The notes under the pieces are model-generated. The model worked only from the letters and a program-made list of their open reading frames with translations. It did not search any database and was not told the origin of the DNA. A DNA stretch of 64,000 nt, from the NCBI GenBank assembly GCA_050084985.1, contig JBITNC010000001.1, positions 200,384,001 to 200,448,000 on the forward strand. Direction: 5' to 3'. This document shows positions 11,587 to 22,549 of the stretch, in pieces; the first letter of the stretch is position 1, and every line of letters begins with the position of its first letter. Both the position numbers and the translations under genes were made by a program. The DNA comes from Nageia nagi (taxonomy: Eukaryota > Pinophyta).

Positions 11587-12308
11587 TATAGACCCAAAAA
11601 TGTGTAATTAATAAATAAATGGTTATTGAGTACAATGATTATACAAAGATATGCTCTATATCAAATACATAACAAATTTACATGAAACATATAACCCTAA
11701 TATAGAGTGGAAAAGTAGCTAGTTTATGTACAATCCTCAAAATAGAATAATAATGAATCTTTGAAGGATTATGATTGAACATCAGATGAGCTCACAATGA
11801 ATATTTGTTAGAAGGGTACCATGATTCATTTCTTGAAATTTGAATTTCCTAATCTAGCAAGCCAATGCCATTGGTGGCATGAGAATGGTACACCATTAGC
11901 TTCATGGAATTTGATTATTCATGTCACATGCAAAGGAGAGATAACTGATCTCAAAAAGTATAACAAATTTCTCAAGATAGGTGGCATCAAGAGATATTAT
12001 AAGTTTGATGTTTGGGAGAACCACCTATCAGAGATCCAATAGGGATATCAACCTTCACCTCCCATATTTATAACCTACAAGGAAATAGAAAGAAGTGAAA
12101 TCTAACATATATAAATAAAAATAATCTTTTTTATATTCAAGATAATCTAAAATATAAACCATGGTGTATGATATTGCATTGGCCCTAGCATATGGTATTG
12201 CAATATAATAATACTTTAACTTGATTTATGTATTATTGATAATTAATCATTTAATAAATCTAAATATGATTTATTAAATAAATAATAAATCATTTTTAGG
12301 CATCTACA
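11587..12308 (-). repeat. 3' LTR of X1
   Basis: On the minus strand it starts TGTAGATGCCTAAAAATGAT and ends near GGGTCTATA. It aligns with 19,494-20,160, including the TTATAAATA promoter-like box (near 12,066, minus). Its U3 end carries the near-palindrome GATTTATTATTTATTTAATA found in all LTRs of this family here. Confidence 0.85.
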
Positions 12309-12323
12309 TTTTTCCCCTCTTTG
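12309..12323 (-). promoter_or_regulatory. Polypurine tract of X1
   Basis: The minus strand reads CAAAGAGGGGAAAAA immediately before the LTR start. The same purine run, slightly changed, precedes the LTRs at 27,942, 35,465 and (minus) 40,053. Confidence 0.8.
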
Positions 12324-14021
12324 GATTTGTAATGAAAAGCATTGAAATAGCATAGTCCAAAGAAGTTTAGAGAAGATAAAAATATTTTCAATAGTAAAAC
12401 ATACTTCCTTATTTTTATTGATATGTCAAGTATGATATATTATTTACCCTCTTTTGGTCTTGGTTTCCCCTAGATCATGCTACATCAAGTAAGCAAGCAA
12501 AAAATAGGAGTCTCTATATGAGGTGAGTAGTCTATGCTAATCCTACCCACCTAGAAAATATTTACAAAAGAAAGAAACATATACCCACTAGATCACATCC
12601 ATGAAAGAATAAATAATTTAAATATTAAGGATGCAACAAATATAATATGTAGTATATCACTATGGTCGATGTGACTCATAGTATTATAAACCATGATATA
12701 TAGAATACTATGATAGAAAACTCATATTTTAGGAAGAGCAAGCACATGTCCTCTTTAATGCCCCAAGCTTGTAATATCCATGATGTATAGACTACTATGA
12801 CAAATAATCTATAGGTGGTAAGCTAATGAGAACTTTTAATGACTCATGCTTGAAATAATCTTGCAATTGATGAGAAATGCTACTCATGGAGTGACCATGG
12901 CTTTAATAGTAGTTAATGAAAATAAACATTTAACTTCTATAAATATGCCATATATTCAATCATTTAATGGCCTAATACTTTAATTTGCATGAATTTTCAA
13001 AGTAAATACACATCATTGATAGCATGGTATGCTTAAAATTTTATGATCATATCTTCAACAATTTTGATCCTTGTCCATAGAACATTACTTATGCATGAAA
13101 GAATCATAAAAATGAAGAAATATTCAATGAAATTTCAATATACCCCAATTACAAACAATCTATAATCATTACATGCCACTAGCGATGTTATGTTTTTCAT
13201 ATGAAGCCTAGAAATTTGAAAGATATTCAAATGATTATCATCCATATCATTTTGCATCATTTCATATTGAAAAAAATAATACAATTTGTCATAATATTTT
13301 CAAGATTCAGCATATATTAACAATTTTTGACTATGTATTCAATTTTACCATATAATGTTTATACAATCAAAAACTTCATTATTTTGAACTTGTAATACTA
13401 TGAAATGATAGAAATCATTTGAAAGCACACTTATGTATTTTCCACACCATTGGTGGAATTTAAATGGATGATATGATCTTTAGGAAAAATAGTGCATCTA
13501 ATTAACAATGGAACATGAATTTTTAAGTATATTGTAATTGTAAACCATGCATAATTTTAGAGATGAAAATTTGGTAGATAATTTTAATCAACTAATCTTT
13601 AGCAATAAACTTCTAATATTTTTAATGATCGAACACTCAAAATGATAATTTAATGAAATCAATGAAAATTAAAATTAAAGAAGCACATTTAATTTTTTTT
13701 AGCTATTTGGCCAAATTCACACTATTAGCGAGATCTATTTAGTATAAATGAATTTAAATAGTGTAAAAGAATAATAAATAATCACACATTAAATGTGAAG
13801 AAGTAAAATGTATGTTTTTACCATTTGAAAGTGGTGGGTGTTAGATAGATGACCAATTTGGAGAAAATAATCTCATTGATGGCTTAAAAGTAGCAAAATT
13901 GGTTTTTGGAAAAGCAACCACAACACTATAAACTAATTGCAAGCAACATGCACACACCAAATACTATTTTCACATGCCTTAGAACCAACATGACAAAGCC
14001 CTAGGGTTTGAATGGAAAAAG
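12324..14021. other. 3' untranslated region of X1
   Basis: There is no open reading frame of note. The first part next to the PPT aligns (minus strand) with the sequence just upstream of the LTRs at 27,942 and 35,465, including the phrase TATCATACTTGACATAT. The rest is AT-rich sequence without recognisable content. Confidence 0.5.
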
Positions 14022-14035
14022 AGGGATATAAAAGG
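14022..14035 (+). promoter_or_regulatory. Possible TATA box for the antisense PMD frame
   Basis: GGGATATAAAAGGA on the plus strand lies about 500 bases upstream of the first PMD motifs and in their direction. It resembles a plant TATA box. No transcript evidence is available, and in this AT-rich DNA such matches arise by chance. Confidence 0.25.
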
Positions 14036-14449
14036 AATGAGTTGACTTGTTATGTTCATTTTAACTTTTTCTATTTGTCTTTTTTGGCACTCTCAAAGCC
14101 TATCTCCCTATCTACTGAAAGCTTTTTGACCTTGGAGAATTATCCATATTCATTCAACATGCCCTTAGCCTTTGACCACATGATTTTCCCATTCATCGAT
14201 TCATTTACCTATTTTCTTCTTCCATGGTCACCTACACTAGATGATGGGCTCACATAATAGAGTATATCCACTCTCTTCCTTTTGACCACATAGTAAACCA
14301 TATATTAGAAATATTTTGTTATTTAACTTGCAAATTATGATTTTGTTTTGTATATTAGTTCAATCATTTTCAAGTTGAGACATTTTATATATGAATTTTA
14401 GGTTTAATATGTTTATTTTTCCCCTTATAAGAATGCAAGGTCTTAATTT

Positions 14450-16160
14450 AGGTCAGACCCATGGCTAAAACCATGTTAGACAAGGCCAAGACATGGCCAA
14501 GGATGAATCAGAATGATGACATACTCACATAGTGTGGGCTAATAGACCTATCCATTACTAAACACATCCAACAAGACATGCCACTCTTGATAATGCTAGT
14601 AGAGCATTAAGATTTGGATTGCAATACCTTTCACTTGCACTTGGGTGAAATGATCATCACATTGCTAGATTTATACTAGATATAAGGGATTACCATTAGG
14701 GGAAGATTAGTGCACTAAATAGAGGTCTTAGATAATAACATACAAGAACAACTAGCTTTATGGTTGACCAAAGAGGGTGATCATGATTGGGAGCATTGAG
14801 CGATTAGGTTAGCAGAGATGTGTTGGTTTGCACAACTGAGTAGACACCTATGGCTCCACATTGCTATCATTATCTTGACATATTTATGTATAAATAAGAG
14901 AACCTCCTCTTTTATACTCAACTTAGTTTGGATGGTCTAGGAGATGTGTGTGAGAGGCACACAATTTGCATAGGGGCTATTGGTTTTGGCATAGTTGTAC
15001 TAAGATCTTCACAACTTTATGAGCATTGACAAGTTTAATGTCATGGTATCACATGTGGGTCTTCTTTAGGTTTGGACCTATGCTAATATTGAATTCATGA
15101 GGCTAGTTTCTTACAAAGGGATTAAGAGGACCCAATAGACATTACCTTGACATGCTAGGTGTCAAGGGATAGCGAGTATAGGTACCATATTCCTTGGAGG
15201 CCAAAGAGAAGAGAGATCGATGGCTTGAATGTGAAGTACATGGTATGGCTCTCCTATACAAACTTTAAATGGGATAACAACATAAAATAACTTATGTGGT
15301 TTCATTAGGATTTCTTCCTCTAGACTAGGAGGAAGGTGGTGGAGCCATACCATCCCCACTAAGTGTTAAGATAGTTTGGGATCTAGTAGGGGATCCCACC
15401 AATTATGGGGAATACCACCAATTCTATTCTTTTATCATTGATATATGTTAGAGAGAGATGCACCTATAGGAGTTCAAGTGATCCCAAAATAGACACTCAC
15501 TTAGGAGGATCTTTAGGTACATGACATGATAGCTGATATATCCATGACACTAAGCATGGTTTAGGGATATACAGATTAGTGGTTAGGAGTTTATCTTATC
15601 AATTTAGGCATTGAAGAGGATGAGGGGGAGGAGGTAGTAGCAAGTGAGGGGTCCTTCTAGGATAAACCCTACTAAGTTAATAATTTGATGCATGATATTC
15701 CCATGTAGGAGGGATGTACATTACCAGAATTAGCTTTATTAGCTAAAGCTATGATGTGAGGTAAAAAGACTAACCACATACATAATTTATCCAATTTAAT
15801 ATATGATTAGAGGACTAATAATGCACACATTATTTGTAGGAGAGATAGATATGCAAATGGTAGCTCTAGAGGTAGAGAATGAGAGGCTCAAGCCTCTAGA
15901 GGCATAGGTGGTAGCCCTAAAGGCCACATTTGCATCTCAAGATGCATATATTGCTACATTAGAGAAATATATGAAGAGGGTATAAGAGAGGGTGGATATG
16001 CCTCCACCCAATGAGAAGTGGGATTTAAATAAAAGCCTTATAGACTAGATCAAGTGGAAGGGGGATATAACCACTCTTTGGTGGAAATATGAGAGAGATA
16101 AGGCTCTTAGGTTAGCTCAAGGGATCAGCACTAGTGCTGCATCAAGTGGAGTGTCACTAT
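14450..16160 (+). pseudogene. Plant Mobile Domain (PMD) plus coiled-coil protein, pseudogene, antisense in X1
   Basis: Plus-strand frame 1 reads, through stops, GLIDLSITKHIQQDM, LLIMLVEH, a stop, then DLDCNTFHLHLGEMIITL and GITIRGRLV. This follows the PMD pattern (a 'W....NTFHxPxGEMTITLxDV..L.GLPIxGxPV' core). A second block (AIRLAEMCWFAQLS, then ADLY-like and VSHVGLL sequences) fits the domain's C-terminal half. After a low-complexity gap, about 15,850-16,150 encodes a coiled coil (ENERLKPLEA, ATLEKYMKRV) and a tail with NEKWDLNKSLID and KALRLAQGISTS. The matching protein at 31,985-33,870 confirms the reading. PMD proteins include MAIN and MAIL1, and many PMDs sit in transposons. Numerous stops make it dead. 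Confidence 0.72.
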
Positions 16161-17289
16161 TGAGAACCAATGGTAGTATCCATTGAGTTTAATAGAGGAT
16201 GGGGGATACTGCTAGTAGTGGGAGTAGTGCTCATCAATAGCCTAGATCATAGATTTTGGGTCCACCCCACATTGTATATTATAATTCATTTTGATATGTA
16301 TATATATGATCATTTTTGGCTCAATCTTATGTTAAAAATGTGTTTGATTTATTTTATTTTATATATTAATGATTATGAATGGTTCAATTTTATTATTGTA
16401 CAATGTATTTGGATCAATCATGTAAGCTTACAAAGTACAAGTTTCAATAATAAGCAATGAATCCACCATAAAAAGATCCTATGTGAAATATTTAAGTTTC
16501 AATGAATCCAAACAATACAATTCAATATATATTCATGTAATACCTCATAATTAAGTACTTAAAATTATTAATCAATAATGAAAGAAATTAGTGAACCTCC
16601 TAGATAGGTTGTAAGGTACCAAATGAGGTGCCAATAAACAATATCAAGTTTTTTTATTGTTAACAAGATTAAATTTATATTTTTATCACTTTAATGAGTT
16701 AGAAATATTGGAAGAATTAATGAAATACTATATGTTTCAATTCTATTCTGGGAAATGCATGCTATTAATGACCTAAAAATATGTGGAACATTGTAAGTGG
16801 CATGGGTTTTAGATCAAAGAATGAAAATTTAAAGAAATAATGAAAGCATAATTTTTCATGAAATAAAAAATTCAATAAAGAGATGCATTCAATCAACAAT
16901 AATTTACAATAGCTAGACCTAAAAATAACCTAACTAATATACATTATTTTTACAATTTTTATATTTTAAGCAATAATTTTGCATACTTGGGGTGTTTTTT
17001 CAAGCTAAATATATTTTCTAGATGCAGGAACAAAAAGAGGTACCTTTGGTTTCACTTTTTGCACATTGTGAATAGTGTATAAATAGTGATGCACATCGGT
17101 GGCGATGTTGTATTGCATTGCTTGAATACCATTCTTTGAGTTTTCATTTTGCATTTATGTTTATAAGTAAAGTAATATTTCAAACCATATGAAGTACTTA
17201 CCTTTCCAATGCAGCCTCATGGTTGTGAAGGAGGCAAGGGATTTGTGAACATGCCTAATTATCCATTATCAGGGTGCAAATATCCATCA
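16161..17289. other. Spacer between PMD remnant and gag in X1
   Basis: No convincing gene was seen. The minus strand from 17,289 to about 17,180 still shows the end of gag (a proline-rich NPLPPSQP block and GCIGKVSTSYGLKYYF), which also ends gag in the X2 copy (DPLSRSNQ-like, then GCI and NYF). The rest is featureless. Confidence 0.4.
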
Positions 17290-18362
17290 TCTATAGTAGT
17301 ATTATCATCCATCCTGATTGCTTTCTTATCAATGAAATCCTAAATAAGATTTCTTAGAGTCCTACAATTTCATATTAGATGTCCAAGTACCATATGATAA
17401 TTGCAAAATTCCTCATAACAAAAATGCTTTATTACACCATTAGGAAATTTAGGTTCAACAATAGGTGGAAGCTCAATAAGTTTTTCTTTCAATAATACAC
17501 TAAGAATATTATCAGTAGAATTAGTCAACTCTATAAATTTCATTTGAGGTTTATTATTCATTTTAGTAGTGTTCTTGTTATATGTTTGATTTTTATTATT
17601 GTTATGATCAAAATTATTCACTTATGATTTCTTATTTTTTTTTAGGAGTGTTTATCTTTTTATCATATGTTTGAGGTTTGTTACTACACATAGCATATAA
17701 TTTTTTAATACAAGCTTCATTTTTAAATAAAACATCCATCATTTCATCCAATGTCATATCATGATTAGAGATAACCAATAGCCTATACATAGGAAATAAT
17801 GCATTAGGAAATGTATATTTTAAATCTTGGTTAGTCATTGTAATCTTGTTAGCAGTTTATTTCTATATTTTTACAAAATCAACCAAATATTGGTTAGCCA
17901 ATTGCTTAATTTTACATAAATCTTTAAAGTGAACTTTTTTAGAAATATTGTATTCAATGTTTAGTAAAAAATAATGAATTGAATCCTCATACTTATTGAT
18001 ACTCTTTTTAGGAAGAAGAAAGTACTATTTCATGCATCATCTTTCAAATTATATGAAATTAATTTAGCAAGAAAAGCTCTATCATGCATATATTCCATAG
18101 CTTCTTCTTGAAATTTTCTAACATGCATCCTAGGATCTTGCAAACCATAAAAATTTGTAAATTTAATACTCTTTTTCCCATTGAGTACTTTATAAATAAT
18201 TCTATCATTCAAAGGATGTTTTAAGCAAAATAAAAAATCATCAATGTCATAATTAAGCAATTCCATTTCCAATTTCTTCATTCTTTCCTTGGTTGGATTT
18301 GAAATCATAGGTATATTATCTATTGGAGGTGGTGGAGGGTTTAGACATGGAACTTTTTGCAT
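17290..18362 (-). pseudogene. X1 gag pseudogene, capsid and zinc-finger half
   Basis: The minus-strand stretch 18,362-18,030 begins with a proline-rich segment and carries the capsid motif TNFYGLQDPRMHVRKFQEEA, then YMHDRAFLAKLISYNLKDDA. After frame changes, 17,838-17,632 and 17,621-17,370 continue. The second stretch ends in FCNYHMVLGHLI, a stop, and NCRTLRNLI. That gives a C-x2-H-x4-H-x4-C-type finger with Cys, both His positions and the last Cys still visible. This finger, with spacing unlike a standard CCHC knuckle, is typical of several plant gypsy gags. At least three breaks are present. The homologous X2 gag at 28,625-30,970 supports the whole reading. Confidence 0.75.
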
Positions 18363-19440
18363 TTATAAGTTCATTCTCTTTAATTACAAGAAATGGTCCA
18401 ATTCTATTGACTCTTTCATGTTCCAGCTTATCAAGCAATTTCATCACAAACTCTAATTATTATGTATAAGATTTCAAATAAAAGGGGATAGTATCCTAAA
18501 TATTATGAAGGAACTCAATTTTAATATTATGTTCTTCTAATATCCAATTAGGATGTTTATTATAGGTATAATTAAGAAGATTTACAATTTTTACTTGAAG
18601 CTAAGCATCATGATCATCATCTTGTGTAATACCTTTAGGAAGTGTACCTTGTTTAAAGTAGTCAAGCTTAAGAATTAGCTAGTCATAATCTTCATATTAA
18701 ATTTCCTCTCCATCATTCTCAACAGCTACTTCGATCAAGGGTTTTAGAATATTATCATTATATTCAAGAGGAAGTTTTGTTTCAACTTCATTCACATCGA
18801 TGGGGACATGTTCATGGGATGAAATGCCATTAGTGACATCTGTATTGATACTAGAAATCCTCTATATTTTCATACAAAAATAAACTATCTAATGATTGCG
18901 AAGATACAAAGTTATCTTCAAATAGATTATAATTTTTTAGAAGATCAATAATAGTTTTAACATTATAAGTAAGAAAATACTCCAAATTTTCTCTATCAGA
19001 TAATAATTTTTAAATAGATCAAACATGATTAGGAATTCTATCTAATTGTGCAATTTCAACATTATCATTAGAAGCATACTCATGAATATTCAAACTTACA
19101 TATTCAAATTTAGAATTTTCAATATTTATATCAAATATATGAGGAATTTCACCAATACTATCCATTTTCTTACTAGATTTTGTAAATTCAAAATCACTTT
19201 AAGGATTAGGGTTACCAGGGTGAGGTTCTTATAGAGGTAAGTCAAGGTTATTCCTAACACTTCTTTAGATATCATTGAAATTAACCTTTCCCCTATAAAA
19301 TTTAGGTTGTTGTATTTTTAAATCTATTTTTGAAACAAGGGTAGAATAAACCCTAGTTTTATCATTTTCTCTAGATACTACTTGAAGAGCTTTAGGTAAA
19401 GGAATGAATAATAGCAAAAATAGATTCATGACTTTTTAGA
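18363..19440 (-). pseudogene. X1 gag pseudogene, N-terminal half
   Basis: The minus strand from about 19,430 reads MNLFLLLFIPLPKALQVVS, then ENDKTRVYSTLVSKIDL and QQPKFYRGKVNFND. This matches the start of the other X copies (LFLPLHYVIRVVS, NDKTRVCSTYVSK at 28,680-28,790). It is followed by an acidic, poorly conserved stretch with stops that leads to the capsid half. The function of this N-terminal part is unknown. It is shared by X1, X2 and X3 and so is a family trait. Confidence 0.65.
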
Positions 19441-19477
19441 AAGAATGCCCTAGGTGAGGACCTAGGTGTGTAATAAT

Positions 19478-19490
19478 GTTGAACTCACCA
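19478..19490 (-). promoter_or_regulatory. Probable primer-binding site of X1
   Basis: The minus strand just after the 5' LTR reads TTTTGGTGAGTTCAAC. The LTR downstream of X2 has TTTTTGGTGAACC at the same place. The TGG start fits pairing with a tRNA CCA end. I could not assign the tRNA. Confidence 0.55.
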
Positions 19491-19493
19491 AAA

Positions 19494-20160
19494 TGTAACC
19501 CAAAAATGTGTAATTGATAAATAAATACATAAATATATAAATGGTCTATGAATATAATGATTATACAAATATATGCTCTATATAAGATATATAACAAATG
19601 TACATGACACATATAAACCTGATACAGATTGGGAAAGTAACCCATTTGTGTACAATACTCAAAATAGAAAAATAATAAATCTTAGAAGGATTATGATCAT
19701 ACTTTAGACAAGCTTATAATGAATATTTGTTAGAATGGTACCATGAGTCATTCCCCAAAATCTAGATCTCTTGATCTAACAAGCATGCACCACTGGCAGT
19801 ATGAGAATGGTACATCATTGGATGCATGGAATTTGATGATTTGTGTTATGCATAAATGAGAGATAATAGAGGTTAGAGAGTATAACAAATTTCTCAAGAC
19901 AACCACCTATCATAGAGATCCAATAGAGATATCAATCTTTACCTCCCATATTTATAACCTACAAGGAAATAGAAAGGAGTGAAATCTAATACATAGCAAT
20001 AACAATAATATTTTCTATATTCAAGATAATCTAAAATATAACCATGGTGTATGATATTTCATTGGCTCTATCTTGATTTATGTATTATTTCCAATTAATC
20101 ATTTAATGAGTGTAAATATGATTTATTAAATAAATAATAAATTATTTTTAAGCATCTACA
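19494..20160 (-). repeat. 5' LTR of X1
   Basis: Minus-strand ends are TGTAGATGCTTAAAAATAAT and TTTTTGGGTTACA. It aligns over its full length with 11,587-12,308. A TTATAAATA box (near 19,950, minus) is shared with the X2 LTRs, as is the following TGATAGGTGGTTGTC phrase. Confidence 0.87.
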
Positions 20161-20791
20161 AATATTCTATAATATGAGATTTTTTCAATATCTTGCTAAT
20201 AAAGATGCATAGTATGGTAAATGCCCAACCCAAGTGGTTGTCATATCTTAAAATTATGGGAATTTATCAATGTATTCCTAGTAAATACATATAGCAATAA
20301 TAATGATGGTTATTTAAAATCTACCCAATAAGTACATGCATAATTTCCAAATAAAACATGGTATTATGTTTCCCAAATAATTTTGATAAAGAAACTACTT
20401 GATCAATGAAGCATAATCGCATTTTACATAAGAAAAAAATGATTTTATTTTTTGAAATATATAAGCATAGTCTAGATATGTCATGATTATACAAATATGA
20501 ACATAAGGAAAATAAAACCTATAAAATAATAAGAGATAATATTTTTCCTAATAAATACCTAAGGGCATGCCTCTATGTATTTCATTCTAAATCAAATATG
20601 TAAACTTCCCTAACACTAATGCTATTGGTAGTGATAATGTTGATAATCATAACCCAAATAAGACTAATTCTTTATTTCTAGTATATGATAACATACTAAT
20701 GAATACAAATCTTACTAAATTTCATCTCAAGTGATACTAAACAAAATCAATGAACTGGTAATTTCTTGAACAAACTAAAAATACCAGCACC

Positions 20792-20861
20792 TATGCTAGC
20801 TCTAGTGTTAATACTAAGTTACTAACTATGCTAGCTCTAGTGTTAATACTAAGTTACTAAC
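20792..20861. repeat. Perfect 35-bp tandem duplication
   Basis: Two identical adjacent 35-base units (20,792-20,826 and 20,827-20,861), each starting TATGCTAGCTCTAGTG and ending AAGTTACTAAC. Identity in otherwise decayed DNA suggests a recent slippage or repair event. Confidence 0.95.
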
Positions 20862-21674
20862 ATACCCCTAACACTAGTATTTGGGATAATTACATATTAT
20901 GATATTGCAATTTCACCCAATTAAACCTCTAATTCATACTAACCTTTTTTAACCTAATTCCTGACAATTGAAATAAAATCTAAAATAAATAATTTGAACC
21001 AAAACTAATTTCCCAATCCATAGGTGGCTAAATTCTAAACTGAAATTGAATCCAAAAATATCACAAAATTGGTTTCCCCTAATCTATATTATAATATAAT
21101 AACATACTTGATGATAAAAACATTCATTTGATCCCAAACATAGTAATGTATTTATGACATCTCAAACTTTACAATTTTTTATCATGACAATTTTTGGAAT
21201 ATTAGCATGCATAACAACTTATGAACCATTTCAAAGTCATCACATCAGAAAATAAAATATAAATTATGTTAATTATATTAAAAATGTACATGCATATCTT
21301 ATTTTTTGATAAACTTGAATTCACAAAATAAAAACTTTCATTCTTGACACTCTTGTAATTTCTTGATAACATTTTGATAATTTTATGATAATGTTTAAAC
21401 AACTTTGTATATATCCTTGAAACAAATACAAATTACATGTAGCCATGATAAATAATGATAAATAGATAGTTATAAATTGGTTGACACACTTACCTTCAAA
21501 TCTAATATTTGTATTTTTTCCATTCATGATTTTGACCTTCTTGATTCATGACTAGCCCATCCTTGCAAAACTTATCATTTTCATAAAATTGCCAATTTGA
21601 AAGAAGCATGACTTTTATTAAATATATTGGATTAACCTAATTATTTTTATATTAGAAAGAAGAAATTGTATATA

Positions 21675-21703
21675 TGTTTTAGCTTCTAAATCAGCCATTT
21701 TTG

Positions 21704-21741
<38 letters not shown>

Positions 21742-21742
21742 G

Positions 21743-21776
<34 letters not shown>

Positions 21777-21804
21777 AAAAATGGCTGATTTAGAAGCTAA
21801 AACA
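21675..21804. repeat. Long inverted repeat with CT/GA arms and a TA loop
   Basis: The left arm is TGTTTTAGCTTCTAAATCAG, then CCATTTTTG, then a (CT)n run. The right arm is a (GA)n run, then CAAAAATGG, then CTGATTTAGAAGCTAAAACA. The unique arm parts (about 29 bases) are exactly complementary. The centre is (TA)n. The transcript of either strand would form a near-perfect hairpin. It may be a fold-back element or a replication-repair product. Confidence 0.93.
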
Positions 21805-22209
21805 AACATGTTTCATACTTTATAGACCTAAAAAATTCAAATAACCATAAATTTTGATCTGTAAATAATTTTGAGATGATTTTGTTTTTTTAATTTGCAT
21901 AATTTTTTGAGATATATCCAAATATAAAGTCATATTTGACTATTCTAATTAATTACCCTAGTGTTTGTGCTGGGATTCCTTAAGAAAACTATACTAAAAT
22001 TCATGCCACAAACTTGTCATATGAGTATGATCCTAACCTGTATGATCCTCCTTTTTTTTTTATTTTAAGATTATGATATCTTATGATTGATTTCACCCTT
22101 AAAGGCTTTTGAAAACTTTGACATAGTTGAACAAACTTGAACAAATATAGATAACTTAAACAAACTTAGAAAATGTGACTAAAAAGACATGTAGACATAA
22201 AATACAACA

Positions 22210-22295
22210 AAATGATGGTTAATTTCTCCCCTAACCAACAAAGGGGAAAAAATATAAGTGAAGGTTAATTATTGCCCCAACATACAAAGGGGTAA
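22210..22295 (+). repeat. Dispersed phrase related to 11,455-11,560
   Basis: Two copies of GGTTAATTTCTCCCCTAACC followed by AACAAAGGGG, or variants. Related pairs flank the other side of X1 at about 11,462 and 11,531. All have the same orientation. Confidence 0.5.
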
Positions 22296-22549
22296 GTAAC
22301 ACAAAATACAAAATTTAATGCAATTTATCATATATGAAATGCATGCCTAAGCTATATGATAATTCATTCCTATGAAACATAATGAAATGAAAAGTCTCAT
22401 GCAACATTAGGTAACTTACTTTTTATTTCTTGACATATTGCTTTACCAACCTTAATTATTGTATTCCCTCCATATATACCACATATCTTATTTAGGATGG
22501 ATGGTAAACATTCCTCATTTTGTAATGCCAACCAAAATAATTTTTATCT

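Larger units (their letters stand above)
11587..20160 (-). mobile_element. Element X1: pol-less LTR retroelement with gag and antisense PMD frame
   Basis: The minus-strand element is bounded by two similar LTRs (19,494-20,160 is the 5' LTR; 11,587-12,308 the 3' LTR). The 3' LTR is preceded by the PPT CCAAAGAGGGGAAAAA, and the 5' LTR is followed by a PBS-like TGGTGAGTTC. The flanking pentamers catat and aatat match at four of five positions, a plausible decayed target-site duplication. Gag lies at 17,290-19,440 on the minus strand. No reverse transcriptase or integrase motif was found. Between gag and the 3' LTR, on the opposite strand, is a PMD pseudogene. The same design recurs at 27,942-36,160. 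Confidence 0.85.
20161..22480. other. Non-coding AT-rich DNA right of X1
   Basis: No gene was recognised. It contains a perfect 35-bp tandem duplication at 20,792, a long inverted repeat at 21,675 and two degenerate copies of a GGTTAATTTCTCCCCTAACC phrase near 22,216 and 22,264. Confidence 0.45.

Noticed and set aside
14012-14257. 81-codon plus-strand frame upstream of the PMD remnant
   Set aside because: No similarity or domain could be recognised; it lies in the non-coding 3' part of X1. I kept only the possible TATA box.
16170-16460. 96-codon plus-strand frame after the PMD tail
   Set aside because: Low-complexity hydrophobic translation without a counterpart in the X2 copy.
21618-21809. 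Minus-strand frame SLSLSLSLYTYIYIYI
   Set aside because: It is the translation of the CT/TA hairpin repeat.
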